NCBI GenBank assembly: GCA_041905795.1
Contig: JAYRKL010000002.1
Location: forward strand, 193,531 to 257,530
DNA from: SHVO01 sp041905795
GTDB taxonomy: Bacteria > Pseudomonadota > Alphaproteobacteria > Rhodospirillales > Rhodospirillaceae
Direction: 5' to 3'
Length of the DNA stretch: 64,000 nt
A program made the position numbers and the translations under genes. The notes below the pieces were generated by a model. That model made no database searches. It saw only the letters and a program-made list of their open reading frames with translations, and was not told the DNA's origin. Positions within the stretch are counted from its first letter, which is position 1; each line of letters starts with the position of its first letter. Of this stretch, positions 16,791 to 25,953 are shown piece by piece.

Positions 16791-19166
16791 ATGGACGCTT
16801 CCGACCTTGCCCAAGCCCTCGCCCTGCACCAGGCCGGACGCCTCGATGAGGCGCGCGCCCTCTACGACCGCATCCTGGCGGCGACGCCCGCGGATGCCGA
16901 GGCGCTGCAGTTGCGCGGCGCCGTGGACCTGCAGCAGGGCCGGCCTGCGGAAGCGCTCGCGCTGTTCGACCGGGCGCTGGCGGTCCGCCCCAATTTCGCC
17001 GCCGCGCACGCCAACCGGGCGGCCGCCTTGCTGGCGCTCGGGCGCCATGCCGAAGGCCTGGCGAGCTGCGAACGGGCGCTTGCCCTCAACCGCAGGACGC
17101 CGAATGTCTGGGCCAACCGCGCCGCGTTGCTCCTGAAACTGCGCCGGCCCGACAAGGCGCTGCAATCGGCCGATCAGGCGCTGGCCTACGCGCCCGACCA
17201 TATTGATGCCGCGAACGTCCGGACCGAGGCGTTGCGGGCGGTGGGGCGCTACGACCAGGCTCTGGCTTCCGCCGACCGCAGCCTCGCGCTCCTGGACCAG
17301 CCCGACGTTCACGCCCTGCGCGCCGGCCTCCTCCTGGATTTGAAGCGCCCGCAAGAGGCTCTCGCCGCCGCCGACCGGGCGCTCGCGGCCACGGCCGATG
17401 CGCGCATCCTGGGCTTGCGCGCCAACGCCCTCGCACGGCTGCACCGGTTCGAGGAAGCCATCGCCGCCTATGACCGCGCGGTGAGTCTGGCGCCGGACGA
17501 CGCGGAGCTTCTCTATAATCGCGCGCTCGCCTGCGTCGAGATGGGCCGTATGGAAGACGCCTTGGCGACCAGCGCCGCGGCACAGCGCGCCAATCCGAAT
17601 TTTGCGCCGGCCTTCGTCGCCGAAGCCTTGGCGCTGCGCAGTCTTGAGCGTTATGGCGAAGCCGTGGCCGCCTGTGACGCGGCGCTGACACGCGATCCGG
17701 CCTTGATCGACGCGCGGCTGGTGCGGGGCATGAGCCTGGAAGCCGCCGGCCGCCATGAGCAGGCTCTACCCGATCTGGAGGCGGCCGCACGGACCGGCGC
17801 GCCTATGGCGTTGGGAGCGAGCCTCATGTGCAGCCTGCAGATCTGCAGGTGGGACACTCTTGCGGCCAAGGCCGCCGCGTGCCGCGCCGACATCGACGCC
17901 GGCGGCGCCGGGACCGGGGCGTTCGCGGTGCTGATGCTCGAGGCCACGCAGCGCCAGCAGCAGGCCGCGGCGGCGCGCTTCTTCGAAAGCGTCGCACCGG
18001 CGCCCGATGGATACGGCTGGTCCAGGACCAGGCCCGATAAACTGAAGATCGGATATTTCTCGGCGGACTTCTTCGATCACGCCACGTCCCGTCTGGCGGT
18101 TGGACTGTTCGAGGCGCATGACCGCTCCGCCTTCGAGGTGACGGCTTTCGCTTTCGGAAACGGCGGTCCCGACGATCCCATGCGCGCACGCGTTGAAAGA
18201 GCATTCGACCGCTTTCTGGACGTGACCGGCGACAGGCCGCGCGCCGTCGTCGAGACGGCGCGCGCCCTTGGCTTGCATATCGCCGTGGACCTGAAGGGCT
18301 TCACCAAGAACGGCAGGCCCGAGGTTTTCGCCCTCGGCGCGGCGCCGATCCAGGTCAACTATCTCGGCTACCCCGGCAGCCTGGGCAGCACACGCTATGA
18401 CTATGTGATCGGCGACCGGTTCGTGACGCCGCCGGAGCAAGCGCCCTGGTTCAGCGAACGCATCGTCACCTTGCCGCACTCCTACCAGGTCAACGACGCG
18501 AAACGCATGCGCGCCGGCGCCGCGCCGGCCCGGCGCGACCTGGGCTTGCCGGAGCGCGGCTTCGTGTTCGCTAGCTTCAACAATACCTTCAAGTTGACGC
18601 CGCGGGTGTTCGACATCTGGATGCGGCTTCTCAAAGCGGTCGAGGGCAGCGTGCTATGGCTGCTGGAGGACAACGCCGCCGCCGCGCGCAATCTGCGCGC
18701 CGAGGCCGCGGCGCGGGGCGTGCATCCGGAGCGCCTGGTGTTCGCGCCGCGCGCCGGCATGGCCCAGCACCTGGCGCGCCAAAGGGCGGCCGACCTGTTC
18801 CTGGACACCTTTCCCTACAACGCCCACACCACCGCCAGCGACGCGCTGTGGGCGGGCCTGCCGCTGGTCACCCGCATGGAGCAGACCTTCGCCGGCCGGG
18901 TGGCGGCGGGCATTCTTGCGGCCGCGGGTCTGCCGGACCTGATCGCCCACAGCGACGAAGATTATGAAGCGTTGGCCCTGGCGCTCGCCCGGTCGCCCGA
19001 GCGTCTGGCCGGCTACAGAGATCACCTGGAACGGAACCGCGCCGCCACGCCGCTGTTCGACACCCGTCGGTTCACGCGCGATCTTGAGGCAGCCTACAGG
19101 AAGATGTGGGCACTCTATGAATCGGGAGCCGCCCCGGCGCCGATAAATGTACCTGGCACATTTTAA
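16791..19166 (+). CDS. TPR / OGT-like (SPINDLY-type, GT41) glycosyltransferase 1
   Basis: Protein of 791 residues. About ten TPR units span residues 1-330 (LALHQAGRLDEARALYDRIL and repeats). A GT-B domain of the O-GlcNAc-transferase family follows: IGYFSADFFDHATS with His430 at the position of the human OGT catalytic His, PIQVNYLGYPGSLGSTRYDYVIGD, and FNNTFKLTP with Lys601 at the UDP-contacting Lys. LDTFPYNAHTTASDALWAGLPLVT closes the donor site. It probably adds a sugar to protein Ser/Thr in the cytoplasm. In alphaproteobacteria one such family member, FlmG, glycosylates flagellin; no flagellin gene is seen here. The final codons (NVPGTF) lie inside the palindrome shared with the convergent paralogue. 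Confidence 0.9.
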   Translation: MDASDLAQALALHQAGRLDEARALYDRILAATPADAEALQLRGAVDLQQGRPAEALALFDRALAVRPNFAAAHANRAAALLALGRHAEGLASCERALALNRRTPNVWANRAALLLKLRRPDKALQSADQALAYAPDHIDAANVRTEALRAVGRYDQALASADRSLALLDQPDVHALRAGLLLDLKRPQEALAAADRALAATADARILGLRANALARLHRFEEAIAAYDRAVSLAPDDAELLYNRALACVEMGRMEDALATSAAAQRANPNFAPAFVAEALALRSLERYGEAVAACDAALTRDPALIDARLVRGMSLEAAGRHEQALPDLEAAARTGAPMALGASLMCSLQICRWDTLAAKAAACRADIDAGGAGTGAFAVLMLEATQRQQQAAAARFFESVAPAPDGYGWSRTRPDKLKIGYFSADFFDHATSRLAVGLFEAHDRSAFEVTAFAFGNGGPDDPMRARVERAFDRFLDVTGDRPRAVVETARALGLHIAVDLKGFTKNGRPEVFALGAAPIQVNYLGYPGSLGSTRYDYVIGDRFVTPPEQAPWFSERIVTLPHSYQVNDAKRMRAGAAPARRDLGLPERGFVFASFNNTFKLTPRVFDIWMRLLKAVEGSVLWLLEDNAAAARNLRAEAAARGVHPERLVFAPRAGMAQHLARQRAADLFLDTFPYNAHTTASDALWAGLPLVTRMEQTFAGRVAAGILAAAGLPDLIAHSDEDYEALALALARSPERLAGYRDHLERNRAATPLFDTRRFTRDLEAAYRKMWALYESGAAPAPINVPGTF

Positions 19167-19184
19167 AATGTACCAGGTACATTT
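19145..19184. repeat. 40-bp palindrome joining the 3' ends of two OGT-like genes
   Basis: Two 20-base arms, 19145-19164 and 19165-19184, are inverted copies with one mismatch and no spacer. Each arm is itself nearly palindromic around CC(T/A)GG. Both stop codons sit at the centre: TAA at 19164-19166 on the plus strand and TAA at 19165-19163 on the minus strand. Both proteins end NVPGTF because of it. The T-rich flank (ATTTTTC) could also permit termination. Confidence 0.9.
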
Positions 19185-21622
19185 TTCTCCCTGAGCATCG
19201 CGACATAGGCGTCTTCGAGGTCACGGGTGTAACGCGCCGTATCGAACAGCGGCGTGGCGGCGATGGCGGCGAGCTTGGCCCTGGCGCCGTCGAGCAGCGC
19301 CGGATTGCCGGCGATCTCCGCGGCGCGGGCTTCGTAGTCGGCCAGGGTCTCGGCGATCATTTCCGGCAGGCCAGCGGCCGTGAGCAGGCTGGCGCCGACG
19401 CGGCCGGGGAAGGTGGTTCCGCGGCAGGTGAGCAGCGGCAGACCCATCCACAACGCGTCGCTGCCGGTGGTGTGGGCGTTATAGGGCAGCGAGTCCAGGA
19501 ACAGGTCGCCCAGGCGCATGCGCGCGAGGTGTTCCTGGTGCATCATCACCGGCGCGAACACCAGCCGCGCGGGATCGACGCCGTGGTCCGCCGCGGCGCG
19601 GCGCAGGTTGTCCGCGAACGGTCCGCGGCTTTCCAGGAGCCACAGCACCGATCCCGGCGCCCGCGCCAGGATCCGCATCCAGCTCGCGAACATGGCGGGC
19701 GTCAGCTTGTAGGTGTGGTTGAAGTGGCAGAACACGAAAGCGCCGGACGGCAAGCCGTGCGCGGCACGGTCGGCGGCGATGCCGGGCCGTCCGCGCCGCG
19801 CGTCGTTGGCCTGGTAGCATCCAGGCAGATAGGCGACCCGTTCGACGTAATGCCCGCGTTCTTCTTCCGGAATGACGATCCGGTCGGCGACGATGTAGTC
19901 GATATAGTCGGCGCCCAGGGTGCCGGGAAACCCCAGGAAATTCACCTGCACCGGCGCCGGACGCTGGGCGAACACGTCGCTGCGGCCGAAGCCGTAGTAG
20001 CCGTTGAGGTTCACCAGGATATCGATGCCTTCGGCGGCGATGGCCTGCGCGGCCTGGGCGGCGCCCAGGCCGGCGACGGGGACGATGCGCGCGAAGGCCG
20101 CCTCCAGCCGCTTGCGCGTGCCGCTGTCGTCGGTGCGGCCGTTGTCGAAAGCGATCACCTCGAACCGGCCGCGGTCATGGTGTTCCAGCACGCCGGCCAT
20201 GAGGTAGGAGGTGGCATGGCTGCGGAATTCGCCGCACAGATATCCCAATCGGATGCGCCCCGCGCGCCGGGGCGCCGCGAAGGCCGCGCGTGGTGACGCC
20301 GGGTACAGGCCGGCGTAGATCCGCGCGCAGGTCTTGAGATCGGCGGGGGAAGCTGAGACCGCCTGGTAGACGAACGGCATCACCACCTCTTTGAGGGCCC
20401 GCACGCCGGCGTCCACCAGGGCCAGCTGCGTGTCGTAATCAGCCCAGTCGCCGACGATCATCTTCAGGTGCAGCAGTTCGCCGCGCACATAGGGTGTGTC
20501 GGGGTCGTTCTGCAGCGCTTTGGCGAAGTCGGCGGCGGCCTGGGCGAAGTGCTCGCGCTTGGCCAGCAGCATGCTGGCGCGGTTGCGGTAGGGCAGGGCG
20601 GCCTCGGGCGCGATCTCGATGGCGCGGGTAAAGGCGGCCGCCGCGTCGTCGATGCGGTTCATGTCCCAGTAGGTGTTGCCCAGGTTGTTCCAGGCGCCCG
20701 CGAAGTCCGGTTTGATCGCCAATGCCCGTTCGAAGGCGGCGATCGCCTCGTCGAAGCGTTTCAGGTCCTTGAGGGCGAGGCCGCGGTCGTTCCAGGCCTG
20801 GACATAGGCGGGATCGAGGGCGAGGGACCTGTCGTAAGCGGCGAGGGCTTCGCTGACGCGCCCCTTGCGCGAATAGGCCAGGCCCAGGTCGTGGTAGAGG
20901 CCCGGCAACGCGGCGCCCAGGGATGCCGCGGTCTCGAAAGCCGCCAGCGCGTCGTCGGCGCGGCCGGTGCGCTCCAGGAGGCGCCCGCGGTTGTAGTGCG
21001 CGGCGCCCAGGGACGGCTTGAGGGCGATGGCACGGTCGAATTCCGCCAAGGCTTCCGCCCGCTGTCCCATTTCGCTCAGGAGGATGCCGCGGTTGAAGAT
21101 CACTTCCGGGACATTGGGCTGCAGCGCCAGCGCCCGGTCATAGCCGGCGAGGGCCTCGGCGTGGCGCTTCAACTCCATCAGGATATTGGCGCGCGCCACC
21201 TGGGCGCCGGCGTTGCGCGGTTCCAGCGCCAGGGACTCGTCGTAGCTCGCGAGGGCGGCGTCGGGCTTCTTGAGGTAATAGAGCGCGAGGCCGCGATGGG
21301 CGAGGATGTCGGGCGCGCGCGGCTTGAGTTTGAGCGTCTTGTCGAAGCTGGCGACGGCTTCCTGGAAGCGCTGCAGGTTGCACAGCGCCAGGCCGCGGCT
21401 GCCGTGGGCGTCGGCGAAATCCGGCTTGGCGCCGACGGCGCGGTCGAAACACGCCAGCGCTTCGGCGAACCGGCCCTGCTGCAGTTTGACCGTCCCCAAC
21501 AAATGGTGGGCCGTGAAATTGCGCGCATCGGCCTTGACGACCGCGGCATAGCCGCGCTCGGCCTCGGCGAAGTTGCCCTGGCGATGGTGCGCCAGGGCCT
21601 GGGCGAGCAGCGCCGCGTTCAC
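19163..21622 (-). CDS. TPR / OGT-like (SPINDLY-type, GT41) glycosyltransferase 2
   Basis: Protein of 819 residues with a GTG start that overlaps the stop of the upstream M28 peptidase (GTGA). About eleven TPR units occupy residues 1-400. The catalytic region has LGYLCGEFRSHATSYLMAG with His469, QVNFLGFPGTLGADYIDYIVAD, FNHTYKLTP with Lys639, and LDSLPYNAHTTGSDALWMGLPLLT. Both key residues of the O-GlcNAc-transferase site are kept, so it should be active. The TPR superhelix would select protein acceptors. It is convergent with, and clearly homologous to, the 16791 gene. The two are not simple inverted duplicates: the TPR parts and catalytic domains differ at many positions. Confidence 0.9.
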   Translation of the reverse strand: MNAALLAQALAHHRQGNFAEAERGYAAVVKADARNFTAHHLLGTVKLQQGRFAEALACFDRAVGAKPDFADAHGSRGLALCNLQRFQEAVASFDKTLKLKPRAPDILAHRGLALYYLKKPDAALASYDESLALEPRNAGAQVARANILMELKRHAEALAGYDRALALQPNVPEVIFNRGILLSEMGQRAEALAEFDRAIALKPSLGAAHYNRGRLLERTGRADDALAAFETAASLGAALPGLYHDLGLAYSRKGRVSEALAAYDRSLALDPAYVQAWNDRGLALKDLKRFDEAIAAFERALAIKPDFAGAWNNLGNTYWDMNRIDDAAAAFTRAIEIAPEAALPYRNRASMLLAKREHFAQAAADFAKALQNDPDTPYVRGELLHLKMIVGDWADYDTQLALVDAGVRALKEVVMPFVYQAVSASPADLKTCARIYAGLYPASPRAAFAAPRRAGRIRLGYLCGEFRSHATSYLMAGVLEHHDRGRFEVIAFDNGRTDDSGTRKRLEAAFARIVPVAGLGAAQAAQAIAAEGIDILVNLNGYYGFGRSDVFAQRPAPVQVNFLGFPGTLGADYIDYIVADRIVIPEEERGHYVERVAYLPGCYQANDARRGRPGIAADRAAHGLPSGAFVFCHFNHTYKLTPAMFASWMRILARAPGSVLWLLESRGPFADNLRRAAADHGVDPARLVFAPVMMHQEHLARMRLGDLFLDSLPYNAHTTGSDALWMGLPLLTCRGTTFPGRVGASLLTAAGLPEMIAETLADYEARAAEIAGNPALLDGARAKLAAIAATPLFDTARYTRDLEDAYVAMLREKNVPGTF

Positions 21623-22815
21623 TTCGTCTTCAAACTCACGCCCGCCAGCTTGGACACCGCCGACAGCGTGGTCTGGGCCGCGTTGAGGCCGAGGCGGAAG
21701 TCCTTGTCGCTATATGTGGCGAAGACGTCGGTCGGCTGGTGCCACTGCGGATCCCAGCCGCTGCCGATATGGATGCCGCGCTCGTTCTCGCGCACGCTGA
21801 TGGCGGCGACGCTGTCCATGAACGGCACGGAATCGGTGTTGGTCATATGGGCGCCGACGCTCACCGGATAATCGGTGGCGTAGGTCTCGTTGGCGGCCTG
21901 GAAGGCCCAGGCCAGGGCCTGGGACTGGGCCGCGAACTTGGAGTTCATCTGGAATTCCACGTTGACGTCAGCCTCCGGGCGCTGCTCCTTGCTCATGGTG
22001 CCGTCGGCCTTGGGCGCGCCGTGGTCGAACAGCATCATGTCGTGCTGGACCATCCCGAGCCACTTGGGTTCCGGGTATTTGCCGGACCCGGCGGGGCTTT
22101 CGACGCCCTGGAGCTTCTCGCGCTGGGCCACGTAATTGCGCGCGCCGTTCAGGCCGGTCTCCTCGTTGTTCCACAGCACGAAGCGGATGGAGCGGTCGGT
22201 CTGCACCTCAGGCGCGGACAGGATGCGCGCGATCTCCATCACGATCGCGGTGCCCGAGCCGTTGTCGTTGGCGGCCTCGCCCCAGCCATGGCCGTCCATA
22301 TGCGCGCCCAGGATGTACATCTCGCCGGGATGGGTGGTGCCGATCTTGGTGCAGTAGACCTCCTCGCGCGGGCCCGGCGTGGTCGGCTGCTCGTTGAGTT
22401 TACGCAAGGCCGCGTCGGGCTGCTTCAGGGGGTCGGTGTTGACGCCGGTGGGGATGCGGTTGCCGCGCGGGCGTCCGCCGCCGACGGCGCGTTCCAGCGG
22501 CGAGCCCTCTGGTTCCTTGGCTGCGGGCGGCGCGGGCGGCGGCGGCTGGAAGTCGTACTTCAGGCGCGCGATGCCGGTGCAGCCGTAGCTCTTCAATTGC
22601 GCCTCGATCCAGTCGATGGCGGCGCGGTTGCGGTCGGTGCCCTGGCGGCGGTCGCCGAACTTGGTCAGGCCCTTGATGGTGGCCTTGTATTTCTCGAGGT
22701 CGAGGCGGCTGACCAGGGTCTGGATGCCGGGATCGAGGACCGGGGCCTGCGCCGCGGCGGGACCGCACAAGAGGAGTGCCGCACAGAACGCCGCGCCGCG
22801 CTTGATGAAGGGCAT
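21619..22815 (-). CDS. Secreted M28-family zinc peptidase
   Basis: Protein of 398 residues with a signal peptide ending PAAAQA. Zinc ligands of the M28 aminopeptidase family are visible: His in LGAHMDGHGWG, Asp in AANDNGSGTA, Glu pair in WNNEETGLNGA, and a later TDSVPFMD. A Pro/Ala/Gly-rich insertion (about residues 85-115) is unusual. The start at 22815 is preferred because GGAGAG lies seven bases upstream; the in-frame ATG at 22827 is itself part of that site. It is probably a periplasmic peptidase. It overlaps OGT-like gene 2 by four bases, so the two share an operon. Confidence 0.87.
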   Translation of the reverse strand: MPFIKRGAAFCAALLLCGPAAAQAPVLDPGIQTLVSRLDLEKYKATIKGLTKFGDRRQGTDRNRAAIDWIEAQLKSYGCTGIARLKYDFQPPPPAPPAAKEPEGSPLERAVGGGRPRGNRIPTGVNTDPLKQPDAALRKLNEQPTTPGPREEVYCTKIGTTHPGEMYILGAHMDGHGWGEAANDNGSGTAIVMEIARILSAPEVQTDRSIRFVLWNNEETGLNGARNYVAQREKLQGVESPAGSGKYPEPKWLGMVQHDMMLFDHGAPKADGTMSKEQRPEADVNVEFQMNSKFAAQSQALAWAFQAANETYATDYPVSVGAHMTNTDSVPFMDSVAAISVRENERGIHIGSGWDPQWHQPTDVFATYSDKDFRLGLNAAQTTLSAVSKLAGVSLKTK

Positions 22816-22853
22816 GGAACTCTCCATTGATGGGCCGACTGACTTCAAAAAGC

Positions 22854-23453
22854 CTATCTGCCGCGCCCCGGACCGGCAAGGGAGCGCGGAGCCATGGCGG
22901 CGTGGACCAGGTAGCCTTTACCCCGGGTTCCTTTGCCAAAACGGGCCAATAGTTTCTCCAATTCGGCGGCCAGTTCCCGCGCCTCGGCCTCGGACAGGGT
23001 CATCATCCGCCACACATCCAGGGCCGGCGGGCCTTTGCGTGTGGCCACGCGGCGCATGGCGGGGCGGCCCTGGTCCAGGAAATAATAGACCCCGCCGTCG
23101 GCGTCGCCCTGGCGGGCGTCTCGTAAAGCGTCGCTAAGATCGGCGGCGAGTTGGCCGTCGGGCGGCGGCGCCAGGGCGGCCGGGACAAAGAACGCCGGCG
23201 CCACGGCGCGGTAGATGCGGACCGGCCGGCCGGCGCGACGCTGCTTGCGCTGTTCACGCACCAGGCCAAGGGCCACCAGCCGCCCCACATGATAGGTGAG
23301 CAGGGACAAACTCATGCCCGTCGCGTCCGCGAGGTCTTTGAGCGAACGCTCGCCCCGCGCCAGTTCCAGCACCAGCCGGCGGCGGTGATCGGTGAACACG
23401 GCGGCGGCTTTCTCGGTGCGCACGGTGAAGGCGTTCGCCGGGAGGATGTTCAT
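22854..23453 (-). CDS. ArsR-like winged-helix transcriptional regulator
   Basis: About 199 residues from the ATG at 23453. The N-terminal winged helix reads FTDHRRRLVLELARGERSLKDLADATGMSLSLLTYHVGRLVALGLVRE, with the basic wing RKQRRAGRPVRIYRAV. This is the ArsR/HTH_20 pattern. The C-terminal half is helical (LSEAEARELAAELEKLLARFG) and may bind a ligand or dimerise. In-frame starts at 23468 and 23525 are possible, as no start has a strong ribosome site. It lies upstream of the M28 peptidase and OGT operon and divergent from the serine hydrolase at 23580, so it may control either. Confidence 0.8.
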   Translation of the reverse strand: MNILPANAFTVRTEKAAAVFTDHRRRLVLELARGERSLKDLADATGMSLSLLTYHVGRLVALGLVREQRKQRRAGRPVRIYRAVAPAFFVPAALAPPPDGQLAADLSDALRDARQGDADGGVYYFLDQGRPAMRRVATRKGPPALDVWRMMTLSEAEARELAAELEKLLARFGKGTRGKGYLVHAAMAPRSLAGPGRGR

Positions 23454-23579
23454 GGCTGCCCCGCGCATGACAAAGTTGTTGGGGACCACTTTATCCCGGT
23501 TCTGGTTCAAGGTCCCGGCTGTCATTTGAAGTTGGGGCGGCCTTAGCCTTGCGCATCACGGCAACGGGGAGATGCGATC

Positions 23580-24692
23580 ATGAAATGGCATCATGCGGCG
23601 ATAGCTGCGAGTTGGGTTCTCGCCACGGGCGCGGCCCAGGCGGCGGGATTTGCCTGTATCGCCGAGGAGGCGGCGCGCCGGGATTATTCGGGCACGATCT
23701 CGCTGCTCCATGACGGCCAGAGCGTCGCCGAGGTGGCGCGGGGGTTGGTTGGCGGCCCCGATAGTGCCGCGATCACCGCCGCGACGCGCTTCAATATCGG
23801 TTCGGCCAACAAGATGTTCACGGCGGTGGCGGTGGCGCAGCTGGTGGATGCGGGCAAGGTCTCGTTCGACGATCCGGTCGGCACGTATGTGCCGGAACTC
23901 ACCCCCGAAGCCCGCGCCGTGACGCTGCATCAGCTGCTCACCCATACCTCGGGCCTTGGCGATTTTTTCCGGCCGCAGAACATCGCCGTGGTGCGCGCGG
24001 CACGCAAAGCGATCGACCTGCTGCCGGTGCTGGTGTCGGACACGCCGCAGTTTCCGCCCGGATCGCAGTTCAGTTACTCCAACAGTGGTTTCGCCCTGCT
24101 CGGCATCGTCGTGGAGCGTGTGTCCGGCGAGGTCTACGGCGACTATCTGCGCAAACATATTTTTGAGCCGGCGGGCATGACCGCCACCTCGCTCGACGCC
24201 GCCTCCGGCGGTGTGGCGGCGCAAGGCATGACCCGCATGCAGATGCCGGGGCCTGGGGCGGGACCTCCCGGTGGTCCGCCGCCGGGAGGGCCGGTTAAAG
24301 GCCCAATGCCGCGCGGTGACGGGCCGTTGCGCCCGGCGCCCAACACGGCGGACTTCGGCTCCGCCGCCGGCGGCGCCTTCAGCACCACCGCCGACCTGCA
24401 GAAATTCCTGGCGGCGCTCAGGGCCGGGAAGCTCACCAAATCGGCGGCGGTTCTCACAACGCCCAAGGCCGATCCCGGGCGCGGCCTGCGCTATGGCTAC
24501 GGCTTCGGGGTGATGGCGGGCGACGGCCTGACCTGGACCGGCCATAACGGCGGCACGCCAGGGGCCAATGCCGAAATCCACGCCACCACCGACGGCGCCT
24601 GGTCGGCGGCGGTGCTGGCCAACCGCGATCCGCCCCTGGCCACCGAGATGTTCCGCTACATCCAGGGCGTGGTGAAGGCCGGCGGTTGCTAG
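23580..24692 (+). CDS. Secreted serine hydrolase (class C beta-lactamase / EstB fold)
   Basis: Protein of 370 residues with a signal peptide ending AAQAAG. The catalytic motifs of the penicillin-binding-like fold are present: Ser75-x-x-Lys78 (GSANK), YSN in FSYSNSGFALLG, and HNGG in TWTGHNGGTPGAN in place of KTG. HxG instead of KTG fits esterase or D-aminopeptidase relatives better than true beta-lactamases. An insertion of Gly and Pro repeats (GPPGGPPPGGP) at about residues 222-240 is unusual. GGGGAG lies upstream. It is divergent from the winged-helix regulator with a short shared promoter region. Confidence 0.87.
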   Translation: MKWHHAAIAASWVLATGAAQAAGFACIAEEAARRDYSGTISLLHDGQSVAEVARGLVGGPDSAAITAATRFNIGSANKMFTAVAVAQLVDAGKVSFDDPVGTYVPELTPEARAVTLHQLLTHTSGLGDFFRPQNIAVVRAARKAIDLLPVLVSDTPQFPPGSQFSYSNSGFALLGIVVERVSGEVYGDYLRKHIFEPAGMTATSLDAASGGVAAQGMTRMQMPGPGAGPPGGPPPGGPVKGPMPRGDGPLRPAPNTADFGSAAGGAFSTTADLQKFLAALRAGKLTKSAAVLTTPKADPGRGLRYGYGFGVMAGDGLTWTGHNGGTPGANAEIHATTDGAWSAAVLANRDPPLATEMFRYIQGVVKAGGC

Positions 24693-24752
24693 CCGCCATA
24701 ATTTCGCGCCAGTCCGAGGTCAAGCTCCCGTCCTCGCGGAGGGAGAGGGACC

Positions 24753-25886
24753 ATGCGGACATACGATCTGATCATTGTCGGCGCCAGTTTCGCGGGGCTC
24801 TCCTGCGCCCGCACCGCGGCGGCGCGCGGGCTCAAGGTCTGCGTCCTGGAGCGCAAGGCGGAGCCGGGCGCCGCGGTGCGCACCACCGGCATCCTGGTGA
24901 AGGAAGCCGCCGAGGACATGGACGTGCCCGCGTCTCTGACCCGGCGTATCCGCGGTGTCAGGCTGTATGCCCCCAACGGCGCCCATGTGGATCACTGGGC
25001 GCCCGGGTACTACTTCATGGCCACCGATACCCCTGGCCTGATGCGCTGGCTGGCGGAGGAAGCGGTGCGCGCGGGCGCCGACCTGCGCCTCGGCACGCCG
25101 TTCCGCGGCGCCGAGATTTCGGGTGAAGGCGTCGCCGTGCATGACGCCGGCGTCCGCGCGCCGCTGTTGATCGGCGCCGACGGCGCGGCCTCCAACGTGG
25201 CGCGGGTCTTCGGCCTCGCGCGCAATACGGAATTCCTGGCGGGGGCGGAATGGGAGCTGGCGCCGGAGGCCGGGCTCGACCCCCGCTTCCTGCACTGCAT
25301 CCTCGATAGCGAGATCGCCCCCGGCTATATCGCCTGGGCGGTGCCGGGGGTGAACTGCATCCAGCTGGGCGTCGCCGTGCGCCCGCATTTGTTCAGAGGG
25401 GGCAAGGCCGATCCCGGCGCGGTGCTGCGGACCTATGGCGCGCGGCTGGGGCTATCCCAGGCGCGCTGCATCGGCGTGCGCTCCGGGCCTATCCCCGTGG
25501 GCGGCGCGCTGGGCAAAACCGCGGCCGGCCCCGTCATGTTGATCGGCGACGCCGCCGGCCACTGTTCGCCGCTCACCGGCGGCGGCATCGCGCTGGCGCT
25601 CAGGCTGGGGCGGCGGGCGGCGCAGATGGTGTCCGACTGGCGTGACGCCGGCGGTGAGCATCCGGCCGTGGCCATGGCGCGCGAGGCGCCCCGTTTTGCC
25701 GTGAAGGGTCTGATGCGCCGCGCGCTCGATCTGGCGCCGCCCAACTGGGTATGGAATGCGACCTTGGGCACGGCGGCGTTCCGCGGGCTTGCCCAGGCGG
25801 TCTACTTCCACCGCCGCGGCGCCGGCGAGGAATTGCCTTACCCCGAAACCGCGCCCGCTGTTACCGAAGCCGATCCCGTCGTCTGA
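24753..25886 (+). CDS. FAD-dependent oxidoreductase, geranylgeranyl-reductase-like
   Basis: Protein of 377 residues. The N-terminal Rossmann motif is YDLIIVGASFAGLSCARTAA, followed by LERKAEPG (Glu that binds ribose). The second FAD motif is PVMLIGDAAGHCSPLTGGGIALAL, as in geranylgeranyl reductases and aromatic hydroxylases of the same fold. The middle region (YFMATDTPGLMRWL, then RLGTPFRG) would form the substrate-binding sheet. Possible roles are reduction of an isoprenoid or hydroxylation of an aromatic compound; the sequence does not decide. GGGAGAGGG precedes the ATG. It is followed by an inverted repeat and the beta-propeller gene. Confidence 0.83.
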   Translation: MRTYDLIIVGASFAGLSCARTAAARGLKVCVLERKAEPGAAVRTTGILVKEAAEDMDVPASLTRRIRGVRLYAPNGAHVDHWAPGYYFMATDTPGLMRWLAEEAVRAGADLRLGTPFRGAEISGEGVAVHDAGVRAPLLIGADGAASNVARVFGLARNTEFLAGAEWELAPEAGLDPRFLHCILDSEIAPGYIAWAVPGVNCIQLGVAVRPHLFRGGKADPGAVLRTYGARLGLSQARCIGVRSGPIPVGGALGKTAAGPVMLIGDAAGHCSPLTGGGIALALRLGRRAAQMVSDWRDAGGEHPAVAMAREAPRFAVKGLMRRALDLAPPNWVWNATLGTAAFRGLAQAVYFHRRGAGEELPYPETAPAVTEADPVV

Positions 25887-25895
25887 GCTGTCTGG

Positions 25896-25944
25896 CCCTG
25901 TACATCCGCCCCGGCCTATAGTCGCGCAGGGTGGATGTACAGGG
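25896..25944 (+). promoter_or_regulatory. 12-bp inverted repeat over the ribosome site of the beta-propeller gene
   Basis: CCCTGTACATCC (25896-25907) and GGATGTACAGGG (25933-25944) are perfect inverted copies with a 25-base spacer. The right arm runs into AGGGAGGG, the ribosome site of the ATG at 25954. It could be a protein operator or an mRNA hairpin that hides the ribosome site. Confidence 0.6.
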
Positions 25945-25953
25945 AGGGCTGTC

